DNA of 64,000 nt from Cristatella mucedo (Eukaryota > Bryozoa > Phylactolaemata > Cristatellidae): NCBI GenBank assembly GCA_009760855.2, contig WPIO01000005.1, forward strand, positions 5,934,001 through 5,998,000, read 5' to 3'. Under the pieces are notes generated by a model, which did not search any database, was not told the DNA's origin, and was given only the letters and a program-made list of their open reading frames with translations. The position numbers and the translations under genes were made by a program. The first letter of the stretch is position 1; each line of letters opens with the position of its first letter. This document shows positions 42,001-52,397 of the stretch, one piece after another.

Positions 42001-42255
42001 CGTTCTTCGCCAGCAACCCTGCGTTCTGGCTCGCAGCGGCGAGCGGTCAGCGTGTTTGGAGGCTGGCTGTATCAGCAATCTTCAGGCAGGACTGCTTACG
42101 TACGAGCGCGAGGAAGCGCGGCTTGAGCGTCCGACAGTGGTCACTACGGTAGAGACAACTGAGCCCGAACGAATCTTGACATGGGCGTGAGGAATGGAGG
42201 GGGCAACCGCGACCCGGCACCCCTCAAACGCGGCTCGTCCTGAAACCTCCGCTCT

Positions 42256-42445
42256 GGTAATAACAATAATAATAATAATACATTTGTATCGCACCCTCTG
42301 AGGACCTTATCTCTTTCCATGCACTTTACAAATGCTGTAAGGGAAGCACGATCAAATGATTAGTGGTAGCTTGCACAATGTCAACAAGCATAACATAGTT
42401 ATAGGTGAAAAGCACAATAGTCAAACTGTAAAATATGGTTAGTGG
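42256..42445 (-). mobile_element. LINE-A 3' end fragment, minus strand
   Basis: (taa)n then gcaccctctgaggaccttat, ctctttccatgcactttaca and a short 3' UTR part resembling 53640-53765. Confidence 0.75.
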
Positions 42446-43349
42446 ACGCAACTGTAGCACCGATTGCAGAGCAGGAAAGCAATAGATGGCGTCCGCATCT
42501 TCTTTCACATAAAAAGTCACTGCTCTTTATGCATATTTCAATTTCGAAGGGGGCAGCATCGACTCGCCAACGGGCGAACCTAAGTATAAAGTACAGCTCG
42601 ACTACCCGTCGTTTCCGACGACCTTCAATCCGGCTTCTAAAGATTATAGCTGAGAAAATTACAATAATCTCTAGCAACTCCCACAACCGGGCAGATTTGG
42701 GACCGATATGGCCGGGTGCGACGCTCACTAGTTCTCGGGTAGCGGCACAAGATGTCGTACAACGTGCAAAGACTTGAAGCTCGCAATACGCCGACGGCAA
42801 CAAGGCAGCGCTCGATATTCTGCTCGCAGCGCTAGCAACCCCGTATACATGTCCATCGGCAAGTAATTTCCTAGGCGCTACGGTCAAACAGCAAACAGAT
42901 TAGCTTTGTACAGGTCTTAGCAGTTTCCGTATACAATGTTCGCAAGAACTTCGATTTTCGGAAGAATCACATTCAGGAAAGAAGAGAAAGAAGAAGAAGA
43001 AGAAGGATTCAGGAGGAGAAGAAGATGCGAGGCACAGCGGTCGGCACAGCCCGCTACACGCAAGCAGAAGCTAAGGTCCGTTAGGAGCCGAGAAGAGCTT
43101 TCCCGCGTTTTGGGAAGAGTTCGAGGTTAGTCATCGTGCAGAAATGCAAAACAATTCAATCAATACGCCAAATTATCTCAATCACCATACAAATGATAAT
43201 ATTATCAATACATTAAATTATCAAAAAACTTCCGGTACTGAGATTGTGTTTTTAAATGTTATTACAATCGTACACCAAACCATTCTCTTGCAATTTTAAA
43301 ACCCCAACTCTAGTTTCATGGCTATTCGTTAGCTATCTTTGCTGGTGAA
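42446..43349. other. Intergenic; purine-rich (GAA)n patch
   Basis: A purine-rich run agaagaagaagaagaagg lies at about 42985-43003 within a larger GAA/GGA-rich patch (42975-43030). No gene recognised. Confidence 0.5.
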
Positions 43350-45010
43350 ATGACGGCGAGCTAAATCAGCCAGCTACATTACCAGTTCACCAGATATGGC
43401 GAACTGATTTTGCTTTCAGTCTGGCTTTAGAGTTAATCACTCCACAGAATCAGCATTGCTTAGTGTGTACAACGACCTACTTAGGAATGCAGACATGGGT
43501 AGAGTGTCTCTACTTGTTTTGCTCGATCTTTCGGCAGCTTTTGATACCATCGATCACAAAGTTCTTCTAGAGCGCCTCTCATCTCGCCTAGGCATCACTG
43601 GCACTGCTCTGCAATAATTCACCTATAATTGACCTACTAATAATTGACCTACTAAATGCTGTGATCGACAAAGTTCTTCTAGAGCACCCCTCATCTCGCC
43701 AGGGCATCACTGGCACTGCTCTTCAGTGGTTCAGGTCCTAGCTCAGTAGGAGACTCCAGAGTATTGACGTGAATGGACAAAGATCATCCAAGGTACCTCT
43801 GAAATATGGGGTACCTCAGGGCTCCGTGCTAGGTCCTGTTCTGTTCACGGTTTATACTCTCCCTCTTGCTGATGTTATTGCCAAGCACAACCTAGGCTTT
43901 CACTTCTAAGCGGATGACACTCAGTTGTACCTTTGCTTTGATCCCTCCCAGCTTTCGAGCACCTCGAATTCTCTCAACTCCCTTGCTGTATGTATTGATG
44001 ACATCCGCACATGGATGGCAGCAAATTTTCCAAAACTAACGATGATAAAACTAACTTACTAGTTCTGGGCAAACCCAGTGTGATTCAGAAATTGGAAAGG
44101 CTGACGCTCAAAATTGGCTCTGCCAGCATATCTCCTGTCGAATCAGCTCGAAATCTAGATGTCATGATTCAAAGTGACCTCTCGTTAGACGACCGACTAC
44201 ATCAGCTCTACAATTAAGTAGACTCTTACTTTCAGCTACATAAAATTGCTAAAATTCGGGCTTTTTTAGATAAGGATACCACGTCCAAGTTAGTCCATGC
44301 ATTTGTGACATTCCGTCTTGACTTCTGCAACTCACTGCTTGCTGGCCTACCGGCATGTGCAATTAGGTGATTAAAGCTGGTGCAAAACTCCGCAGCTAGG
44401 CTTGTCTGTCGTGAGCATCACAGTTGCCACATCACACCACTTCTCGCCGACCTGCACTGACTACCAGTCAAACAACGGATTGACTTCAAGGTTTTGTCGC
44501 TCACTTTTAGGTCACTTCATTCTTTGGCTCCAGCCTATCTATCAGATCTACTCCCCCACCAGGCCAAACATCGCACCACCCGGTTTTCGCAATCTTACTG
44601 TCTACCTATACCTCGTACAAACCTCAAATCGTTTGGAGACCGTGCCTTTATTTCGTATGCTCCTCAAACCTCGAACTCACTTCCTACTTGCGTCACATCT
44701 CCTGACTTGACCACATTTTAAAAAACTTAAAAAAACGCACCTATTTATGACAGCATTAGTGGGTCCCTGTGATTCGTCCTTCATGTGCTTATGCGTGCTG
44801 ACGATGTGCATGCTGCCACTAACCACATTTGCGTGCTGACTCTGTGCATGTCGCCCCTAACCATGTTATTCACGTTGTTTCTCAAGCATGATGTTACTCA
44901 CCATTGAATCGCATTTCCTTTTGCAGAAAATGTAAAGCACATAGCAAGAGATTGAGTTCTCTGAGGGTGCCATATCAAATGCATAATAATTATTATTATT
45001 ATCATTATTG
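43350..45010 (+). mobile_element. LINE-A, longest copy (mid reverse transcriptase to 3' end)
   Basis: Order of motifs: FQSGFRVNHSTESALLSVYN, LLVLLDLSAAFDTIDH (first catalytic Asp), KVLLERLSSRLGITGTALQ, GVPQGSVLGPVLF, then F-stop-ADDTQLYLCFDPS where a stop replaces the Tyr of the catalytic box, SARNLDVMIQSDLSLDD, LDFCNSLLAGLPACAIR, AARLVCREHHSCHITPLLAD, SLHSLAPAYLSDLLPHQAK, NLKSFGDRAF. 3' UTR and terminal signature end in ttattattattatc. The motifs place it in the L2/CR1/Rex1 part of the Jockey superfamily. Many stops and frameshifts; the endonuclease and ORF1 are absent. Confidence 0.92.
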
Positions 45011-45880
45011 TAATGAACGATAAGTAATCAATCGGAAAACACGAAACAGCTTGCCATCAGATGTTATGTGCTATTTACTGAGTCTTATCCGAGAGATATG
45101 GCGATCGTAGTAATTTATTTCATTTATGGTATTTTGTAGGTCGAGTCATGCTGCGGGCAGTCCAGTATATAAATGAAGCTATGTAAATGAGCTGCTTCTA
45201 TTTTTTCTTACTTGGCAGACGGCACCGACATTAGGGAACGGCAGCACCTCGGCGATTTGCCAGTCTGTGAATTTTTGGGGCTGAGTGAGGACGTGTACTG
45301 TACAGTGCTGGAAATACACCCATGTGGACGTGTACATTTTGCTACACATTCGGTGGTGCTCAGGCGTCGTGCGAGAATTTGTGTTCGTGGGGGCTGAAGC
45401 AGGACACCTACACGCTTTGTGACTTTCGAATACACATGTTTGCTCTGTGATTATAGACTTTGTATCTAGTGGTTTGTGATTTGCGCGTATCTTTAATGCG
45501 GCCTCGTTCCGCTACCGTTGGCATACCTTCGTGTATTGGTGCTACATCTACAATTAATCAGTTACGATTTAAAGGTTCATAGCTAACTGTGAAATACAAT
45601 ACAATAATGAAAGAAAAATACTAAATACAAGAGAATTAAGGGACCTAAAGGTTGTAACAGAACTTTAAAATTGATACGTTGTTTCACGGGTACCCAGCGA
45701 ATATTTGTAATAGGCGGTTACTGTACATGAATTTGGCATATGTGCTACCTAACCATAGATTATGACAAGCCCGGTTTAAAAATATCGGTATTCACAGCAG
45801 TCTAGCTGATGCAAAACACCGATGCTTCAATTCAGCAATTGCGATATTGACGAAGGACAAGTTTAGCAGTTTAATTTTGC
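45011..45880. other. Intergenic with one candidate exon-like frame
   Basis: Unique-looking between two LINE-A blocks. The 45219-45400 stretch is listed apart. Confidence 0.4.
45219..45400 (+). CDS. Exon-like open frame of unknown identity (weak candidate)
   Basis: Preceded by a good acceptor (ctattttttcttacttggcag to 45218), the frame reads DGTDIRERQHLGDLPVCEFL, GLSEDVYCTVLEIHPCGRVH, FATHSVVLRRRARICVRGG and a stop at 45398. I do not recognise it. It may be a terminal exon, a repeat-derived frame or chance; no partner exon was found. Confidence 0.15.
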
Positions 45881-46097
45881 TTGTACTGTTATTACCTTGA
45901 AACACAGACCGAAAGAGCTACAAATAGTGTATTATTTAAGTCGAGACAGGATTTTAAGAATTCACGGACCAGCGGCTTAGCTTTTATATTCTTGTCTAAA
46001 AACGATCGAATTTTGGAATTTCTGAAGGAGTTGAAAGTAAAAGTAGGCAGAATTGACTGTGGAGCTGACGGGGTTACTTATTGCAAAGTCAGTTTAA
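45881..46097 (-). mobile_element. LINE-A fragment, minus strand (older copy, first part)
   Basis: Corresponds in reverse complement to the region around LSLDD and HNIAKIRAFLDK (gtcgagacaggattttaagaa / ttcttgtctaaa / gtaggcagaattgactgtgg agctga), as in 20990-21110. It is interrupted by the tail insert at 46098. Confidence 0.65.
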
Positions 46098-46185
46098 TAA
46101 TATAATAATAATGCACTTGATAAAGCGCCCTCAGAGAACTCAATCTCATTCTAGGCGCTTTACATTTGCTGCAAAGGGAAGTTTG
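46098..46185 (-). mobile_element. Minimal LINE-A 3' end inserted in an older LINE-A
   Basis: ataataataatgcacttgat, aaagcgccctcagagaactc, aatctcattctaggcgcttt and acatttgctgcaaagggaag only; the host sequence resumes at tttgaaatgagatactc. It is under 100 bases. Confidence 0.8.
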
Positions 46186-47250
46186 AAATGAGATACTCAA
46201 GGTATGTGCAGAGGCTGTAGGAGATATGCTGGCCGAGTCCATTTTGTTGGTTAGTCTTACCCATGTCTGACCAACTCTATTTGTTTATTCAGGGCTAGCA
46301 AATTTTGTTTTATGTCATTTTATTTTAATATCCTCATGTTATTGTCATTTATTCAATTTAAGAAAGTTTGCCGACATCCAAATGGAAATTATCGGCACTG
46401 CCTCCTGCAAGAGCAAGCTGCCACTTTAGCCTCTTGCAAGCAGACGGAACTTGGGATACTAGTGAGCAGGGAATAATCAGAGCAAAATTACAGCTGTGTG
46501 CCATATGACATGTCGTGTGGATAAAAATGAAAGCCGAGATTGTGCTTTTCAGCGAAGTCGGCTTGGAGAGAATGTAAATTGTGAAGAGCAGAGGACCTAA
46601 AACGGATCCTTGAACCGCCCGTAATTTAAAGGCTTAGTGGATAAACATCGGCCTTTGACACCTACTCTCTAAAATTTCCTACTGAAATAGGACCTAAACC
46701 ATTGCAGCGTAAAGTAGCAAAGTACCAATGATAAGTACACGTGACAGGTGAACTTGGTGATTAATTGTATCAATAGCTGCCGAGAGATCCGATAGAATTA
46801 GCAGGTAAACTCTAGCCCCAAGTCGTCATTCCTGAGACGGTTGCTATACTCTCACAGCAGCACTAGCTCTGTGAGGGTGACTTGCTCTACATATGATGGA
46901 AATTACATGCTAAGTTGACAGTCTCGATATAAAAGCCTAAATGGTGTGACACTATTCGTTCTAGTGTCTTCGATAGAAGCGGTTGGAGGGGGAGAGCATG
47001 TAAGCTGCTCTAGTTCTTCTTGTCTGGTGCTGACTTTTTAATGAATTGCCTAGTACTAGCCTTTTCAAAGATGCTTGGAAAGACATAAGACTGCGGGCAC
47101 ATTTACCATGTTAATTATGCATGGCAGCAGTAAATCTAGACATTCTCTTCTAAGGACTGTCCGTGGATAGAGCCAATGAGACACTTTCTATTTAGTAAAT
47201 GACTTCCAAACACGAGCCTTGTAAACGAAAGGCTTGAACGCCATTTTAAG
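46186..47250 (-). mobile_element. LINE-A, minus strand (older copy, second part)
   Basis: Minus-strand text in broken frames: SASISPTAS-like, VQGSVLGPLLFTIYILSK-like (RT motif before the catalytic box), LSDLSAAIDTINHQ-like (first catalytic Asp), and the linker text AAMHN...; the order from left to right is C- to N-terminal. Confidence 0.7.
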
Positions 47251-47394
47251 AAGCCTTGGCTTGTCTACGATCTAGCCAGGTTCGAAAAATAATTTATGTG
47301 TCTACATCAAAAGTTACAAAGCCATGACATGTTTTTTCACCTTGCAAACTGCAGCCCTTTCAGTCAGATCCTAAGCAAATTTACAAGTGAGTAA

Positions 47395-48145
47395 TTTGCT
47401 TGACGAGGCTACGGGGTCTCACTTCCCAGGTTTTAACTGTCTCTCTGATCAGTTCTCCACTTTCTTCATCGAAAAAATGGCATATATTCGTGCCTCTATA
47501 AAGTCATTTTCTCCTAATACAAGCAATTCTTAACCCCTGACCTCATTACAAAATTTTCCAAGTGGCTATGATAATAAAGTGCAGTACAAAGAGCTCGTTT
47601 TCTGAAGACCTTATACACTGTACACTATCTACCCTCTTGTCTTTACTGGTGGAAAAAACTTAGCCCATCCATAAGTCAGGCTTGTGATGCTTTACTGGAT
47701 AAAGGAATCGTTCCAAAGTATTTCCAGCAGCCATCATTTTCACAATGCTTAAAAAGTCTACGTTTGAAATCTGAGTTCCTAGAAAACTATCACCCGGTCT
47801 CTCTACTTCCTGCTTAGCCCAAGATTCTCAAAAAATTGTCGCTTAGCAAATCGTTCAGTACTGCAATCGGGATTCAAGACACCAGTCCATTAAAACCGCT
47901 CTCCTCGAAGTGATGAACGAAATTTGGAATAGCAGCATAGATCTTTCCTTTACTGCGATAGTCTTTCTCGATGTATCCTCCGTATTTGGCACTACTGATC
48001 AAATATTCAACTTGAACTAGTGAAAACAAATGGTTGACTTGGCTGAAGAAGCTTCGGTGTCGTTCGAATCATACTTTTCCTACCGCGACCAGAGCGTGTC
48101 TTGTTGTGGTCAAGCTTCATTCAGCAGACTAGTCAAGTTTGACAG
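47395..48145 (+). mobile_element. LINE-A, N-terminal reverse-transcriptase part
   Basis: Reads LSLSDQFSTFFIEKMAYIRA, a broken stretch with ENYHPVSLLP (NYRPVSLLP box), LQSGF..HQSIKTALLEVMNE and TAIVFLDVSSVFGTTDQI (first catalytic region). It stops at the (TA)n array. Confidence 0.75.
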
Positions 48146-48149
48146 TCTG

Positions 48150-48151
<2 letters not shown>

Positions 48152-48235
<84 letters not shown>
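48152..48235. repeat. (TA)n microsatellite
   Basis: About 42 TA units, placed between two + strand LINE-A parts. Confidence 0.98.
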
Positions 48236-48240
<5 letters not shown>

Positions 48241-48294
48241 AATAGTCTCTTCGCGGCCCTTTGTCGGACGGAGCCGTGTCTCCGAAACGTGTCT

Positions 48295-48430
48295 CGCGCC
48301 CACGGTATCAGCTATCACTTCAATGCTTAAGATGCCCAGATGTACCTGTTCTTAAAGTCATCGGAGTCAGCTGCAGCGATTGATATATTGAAAGCCTTTC
48401 TTTCAGACATTCGATTTCTAGACGAAGAGA
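48295..48430 (+). mobile_element. LINE-A, catalytic-box region
   Basis: YHFNA-stop-DAQMYLFLKSSES, a decayed FYADDTQLYL box, then AAAIDILKAFLSDIRFLDEE. It continues the copy at 47395 across the (TA)n. Confidence 0.65.
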
Positions 48431-48432
48431 AA

Positions 48433-48515
48433 GTGGTAAATATAGCAGAGTCGGGAGAGCAGTAGAGGTAGTAAGTAGCATGGAAGTAGCAGCTCAGGAC
48501 CGCTGGAAAGGATAT
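48433..48515 (-). mobile_element. LINE-B sliver inside LINE-A
   Basis: agcagagtcgggagagcagt, agaggtagtaagtagcatgg, aagtagcagctcaggaccgc tggaaagga equals 14281-14352 almost exactly. It is an internal LINE-B piece with no LINE-B 3' end. Confidence 0.8.
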
Positions 48516-48519
48516 GCAA

Positions 48520-49330
48520 ATGATGCACAGCTGTATTTATGCTTTGATTGCGATACAAACAAAATTACTAGTTATGGGCAAACCAACTGCGACTCTGAAG
48601 TTTAAAAAGTTAATACTCAAAATTGGCACAGCCAGCATATCTCCTATAGCGTTCGCACGAAATCTAGGTTTTCTGTTCTAAATTGACCTTTCACTAGGCG
48701 ACCAAATCAACACCACAATCGAGTCAGCCTACTTTCAGCAACGTAACAGGGCAAGAATTCGAGGCTGCATAGACTTGGATTTGGTTCATACAGGTGTGAC
48801 ATCCCGTCTCGACATCTGTAACTCACTGCTTGCTTGCCGAGCGAGATACGAAATCAGGCGCTTACAGTGGATGCAAAACTCTGCTGCCTAGCTTGTCAGT
48901 CGTGGGAGTCCCCTTTGCCACACCACACCACTTCTCGCCAACCTGTGATGGCTTCCAATTAAGCATTGTATCAACTTCAAGGTTACATTATTCAATTTAA
49001 GGTACATTCATTCTAAGACTCTAGCCAACCTATCATAACTGCTTCTAAACCAGCCGAGGCATCGTACCATCCACCTTTCTTACTAAAATCTTATATACTT
49101 TGTATAAACCTCAAATCCTTTGGAGACCCTGACTTTAAACCACTTGCTCCCAAAGCGTGGAACTCACTAGCGACTGACGTCACGACATCCTCTGACTTAA
49201 TGACATTTTAAAAGAAGCTGAAAATGGACTTAGTTCTCACCAAATTTGCTGGGTCCTTGGAATATGTCCTTTATGGGCATATGCCTGCTGACACTATGCA
49301 AGTTACCACTAACCCTAATTATACTAACCC
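48520..49330 (+). mobile_element. LINE-A, C-terminal region, decayed
   Basis: ANDAQLYLCFDC (a second catalytic-box-like stretch), MGKPTATL-like, LILKIGTASISPI-like, SRLDICNSLLA-like, HHFSPT-like, then NLKSFGD-like text and 3' UTR words (gacactatgcaagttaccac taacc). (ccctaattat)n-type short repeats lie at 49312-49355. Confidence 0.7.
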
Positions 49331-49499
49331 TAATTATTTTAATTATACTAACCCTGTTATAATTCTTGACACGTGAGCAGCTTCCGATGCTCCTACTGTC
49401 TTTGGACAGAGGACTCACGAAACAAAGAGAACGTGAAAAGCGTACCTGAGTCGGAGGGGCGGTCGATGAAGAGAGGAGTTTAGAAGTGGTAACCCTAGA

Positions 49500-49589
49500 A
49501 GTGGTAAACCCACGATGCTCGAGCCCACGACCTCGGCGAGATCTTGGTTAGGGCAAGCACGTTAACCAACGGGCCAAACCAGTGCCATA
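49500..49589 (-). mobile_element. SINE1 copy, minus strand, head part
   Basis: gatgctcgagcccacgacct (B-box in reverse complement), gttagggcaagcacgttaac and gggccaaaccagtgcc match the SINE1 head. It abuts the inverted repeat at 49590. Confidence 0.65.
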
Positions 49590-49743
49590 GGTTCTACGAT
49601 TCTCGTTTGATATGCACCATAGGCGTCAGAGGCCATGTTAAACTCACCACAGTACCGTACAGATATTTTCTTCCCTTATCAAATAAAAGCACAAAGCTCT
49701 GTGAAAGTCGCAAGGGTCTATCTTCTCGCGGTCTCGACAACCC
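49590..49743 (+). repeat. Left arm of an unidentified inverted-repeat pair
   Basis: Roughly 84% like the reverse complement of 51158-51310 by eye. Weaker likeness continues inward to about 49817. The shared frame reads FYDSRLICTIGVRGHVKL / FYDSCLICTIGVRGHFKL, so it may be a coding remnant of an unknown element. Confidence 0.8.
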
Positions 49744-49839
49744 CTAATATGCTGTAGAAGACCGGGCCTGTGACCTTGTAAGTCTCTTATATCGACACTT
49801 TCGTTTAAGTTCAATGCAACACTCCTGATTAACCCAAAC

Positions 49840-50250
49840 TGACTCCTCATCAAACAGCACTTCGATTTTCAAGTTCTCTCACTCACAACTAGGTCCCCAT
49901 TCTCTTGCTTCGCCTTACCTATGTGTAGTAGCTCCTTCTCAGACTTCACATCACACCAATCGTTTCGGCTTACTCAAGTCGTTTAGCTATGCTTCTTAAC
50001 AACCTCATAATACTTAAAAACCATGCCTTTAGTTTGTGAGCTCCCACTGCCAGGAACTCACTTTAGATTGACGTCACGACAGTCCCTGATCTGACAAAAT
50101 TTAAAAATAAATAGAAACCCCTCGTTTCTAACGGCATTTTCACAGTCCACACGAACCGCCTTTTGGTGTTTGTGGATGCATAATTGTATATGATATTACT
50201 AATCTATTGATTAGCTTTCTTTGCAGCATATATTAATTACTTGATTCTAG
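49840..50250 (+). mobile_element. LINE-A C-terminal and 3' fragment, decayed
   Basis: catcaaacagcacttcgatt ttcaagttctc, ccattctcttgcttcgcctt, ctcataatacttaaaaacca tgcctttag follow the LINE-A order VKQRIDFKVL, HSLAPAYLS, LKSFGDRAF. The end near 50240 lacks a good trinucleotide tail. Confidence 0.6.
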
Positions 50251-51157
50251 ATGCAAATCAAGACAGCAGTGATTAATGGTGACGTGAGCCATTTGTAAGT
50301 GTGCCCTGGCAGCGTTCATTCGGACGGCTTACACGGCCAGCTGGAGGTCACCCGACTGGGCTTAGCAAGCCCTTTGACTTGGGCTAGATGAGCGGTGACG
50401 GTACTGCCGTTTGAAAGTCGGTTAAAGATTCTCATGAGTTTCAAACGTGAACTTCGACATGGAGTGGCATCCATTGCTTAGCACTCGCTCATCGCGAATG
50501 ATGGGGTGTTAGCTTTTCAAGACGCCGCATCCGGCCGCGAACGAACACGAGAAACAACCTACCAGGGCGTTAAGTTTGATCCCTACGCTATTCCATACTC
50601 GGACGTATTATTTTGTTCTTAGGGCTCCTGGGTGCAAGGTGCCCTTGGCAAGTTGAGATGTGTGACCTGTTCAAAATCCTGTTATGGAGCCACTCGAACC
50701 TCGTTTGATGGTGCTCTGGTATTTCTGGACAACGCTACGTGCCGAGATTGAGAATTGCTGGAGCTGAGGGATCAAATTTCCGCGCTCGTGGGCGCTTGTG
50801 TCATTGTGAATCCGTCACCCCCGAAGCCCTTGCACACCTTGGATTTTCGAGTAGAATCTAATAGTGCCCGTGCTATTGTCGGCGCATGCGATTTCCTAAT
50901 GAAGGGATTCGTCAAACGGTCTTTCCTCTAGCGCTATGCGTGACAACAGATTGGCTAGGGGCCGGCATAACGAATGAATGGGAGGTCGACTGGCAAAAAG
51001 CTTACCCTCATTTCTGGCTACGTAAATGAGCGTATTTATTGTTTCAACCACATAATACAATTTTTCAAAATGAGTCTCCCCGAAAACGGAAACTTTTACA
51101 AAAGCTAGGATATAAGAAACTCGCGAGATTGCAGACTCAGTCTTCAATAACTTATTT
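50251..51157. other. Interior of the inverted-repeat pair, not identified
   Basis: Mixed composition. A 101-residue minus frame (50896-51201) has no recognised likeness. Confidence 0.4.
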
Positions 51158-51310
51158 GGGTTGTCGAGAAGCGCGAGCAGGTAGACCCTTGCGACTTTCA
51201 CGGAGCTTTAGCATTTCTTTGACAAGGAAAGAAAATCTTTGTATGGTCTCTGGGGAGTTTAAAATGACCTCTGACGCCAATGGTGCATATCAAACAAGAA
51301 TCGTAGAACT
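51158..51310 (-). repeat. Right arm of the unidentified inverted-repeat pair
   Basis: gggttgtcgagaagcgcgag ... caagaatcgtagaact; the reverse complement of this arm matches 49590-49743. Confidence 0.8.
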
Positions 51311-51859
51311 TATGAACGGAGGAATATATAGCAAACGAAGAACACACCTCTTTGACTACTGTAGAACCAAGCAATAAAGGCAAAACGCACTTGGCTCCCG
51401 CTTATTTTCGCTCCGCTAGCAGCCATTTTTTATGATTGACGTCTAGGACTATTCATGATTTGATGCCTAGATTGCCTTGACACCTTGGTGGGTTCAGATT
51501 CATCAGAGAAGCAGTTCGCTGGACAATTTTCTGGAAGGTTCTGTAATTAATACTGACTGCTCAACTTCAAAAACATGAACAAGCCTTTGGTGGCTCGCTG
51601 CCCAGCATAGTTGGTTCGTTCGCCTTCATTCGTCACCGGCTGATGTCCCCTCTTTGTTAGCTGTCGGGTTTCCAAAGTAGAGTGTACCAGGCTTAGAGAG
51701 CTTCCGAATAAGATTGTCGAGCAGCCTAAAGCTCTCCAGGTGAGTACTATATGGCTGAAAACTTTTCTATGGAAGCTAAAGAGCCTTTTAAATAGCACGG
51801 ATAGCGAACCCCCGACAGGTGGTTACGGAGCGAGTCTTTGGAGAAGTACTGAGTTGCAG
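51311..51859. other. Intergenic, nothing recognised
   Basis: No supportable feature. Confidence 0.4.
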
Positions 51860-52304
51860 ACGTTTAGACGAGATATCCCATATTCACAGACCAGCTTGAC
51901 TGTGGCATCCTTAGCTGAAAGTAGGCAGACTTGATTGCGGAGCTGATATAATCATCTGGTGAAAAGGTCAGTTTGGAAAACGGCAACTAGATTGCAAGCA
52001 GACACTGCAGGAGATATGCTTATCGAGCTTATTTTTTGAGTTATAATTTTAAATTTCTGAGAAACAATAGGTTGTTCCGCTATTATTAAAGTAGCTTTAT
52101 CACCACTCAGTGAGAGAGCATTTGCTGCCATCCAAGCGCGTATGTTAGCAAAACATTCTGCAGTGGAGTTAAGAGAGTTTGAAGAACTCCCATCGCTGGA
52201 AGGCAAGCAAGGATCGAAGCAAAGATTCTGCTATCTTTTTTGCTTATTGTGCTTGGCGATTACGCGAACAAAAGAAAGAGTATACATTTTGAAAAAGGAG
52301 TAAT
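51860..52304 (-). mobile_element. LINE-A, minus strand (first part of a long copy)
   Basis: Minus 51952-52206 encodes SLNSTAECFANIRAWMAANA, LSLSGDKATLIIAEQPIVSQ, KFKIITQKISSISISPAVSA, matching the stretch after the catalytic box in 43950-44170. Confidence 0.85.
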
Positions 52305-52397
52305 GATAATACACTTGATAAAGCGCCCTCAGAGAACTCAATCTTTTTCTAGGCTCTTTACATTTGCTGTAAAGGAAACATGATGGAATAGTGAGTA
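52305..52397 (-). mobile_element. Minimal LINE-A 3' end inserted in LINE-A
   Basis: taatacacttgataaagcgc, cctcagagaactcaatcttt, ttctaggctctttacatttg then ctgtaaaggaaacatgatgg. Host LINE-A text resumes after about 52397. Same type of event as 46098-46185. Confidence 0.8.
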
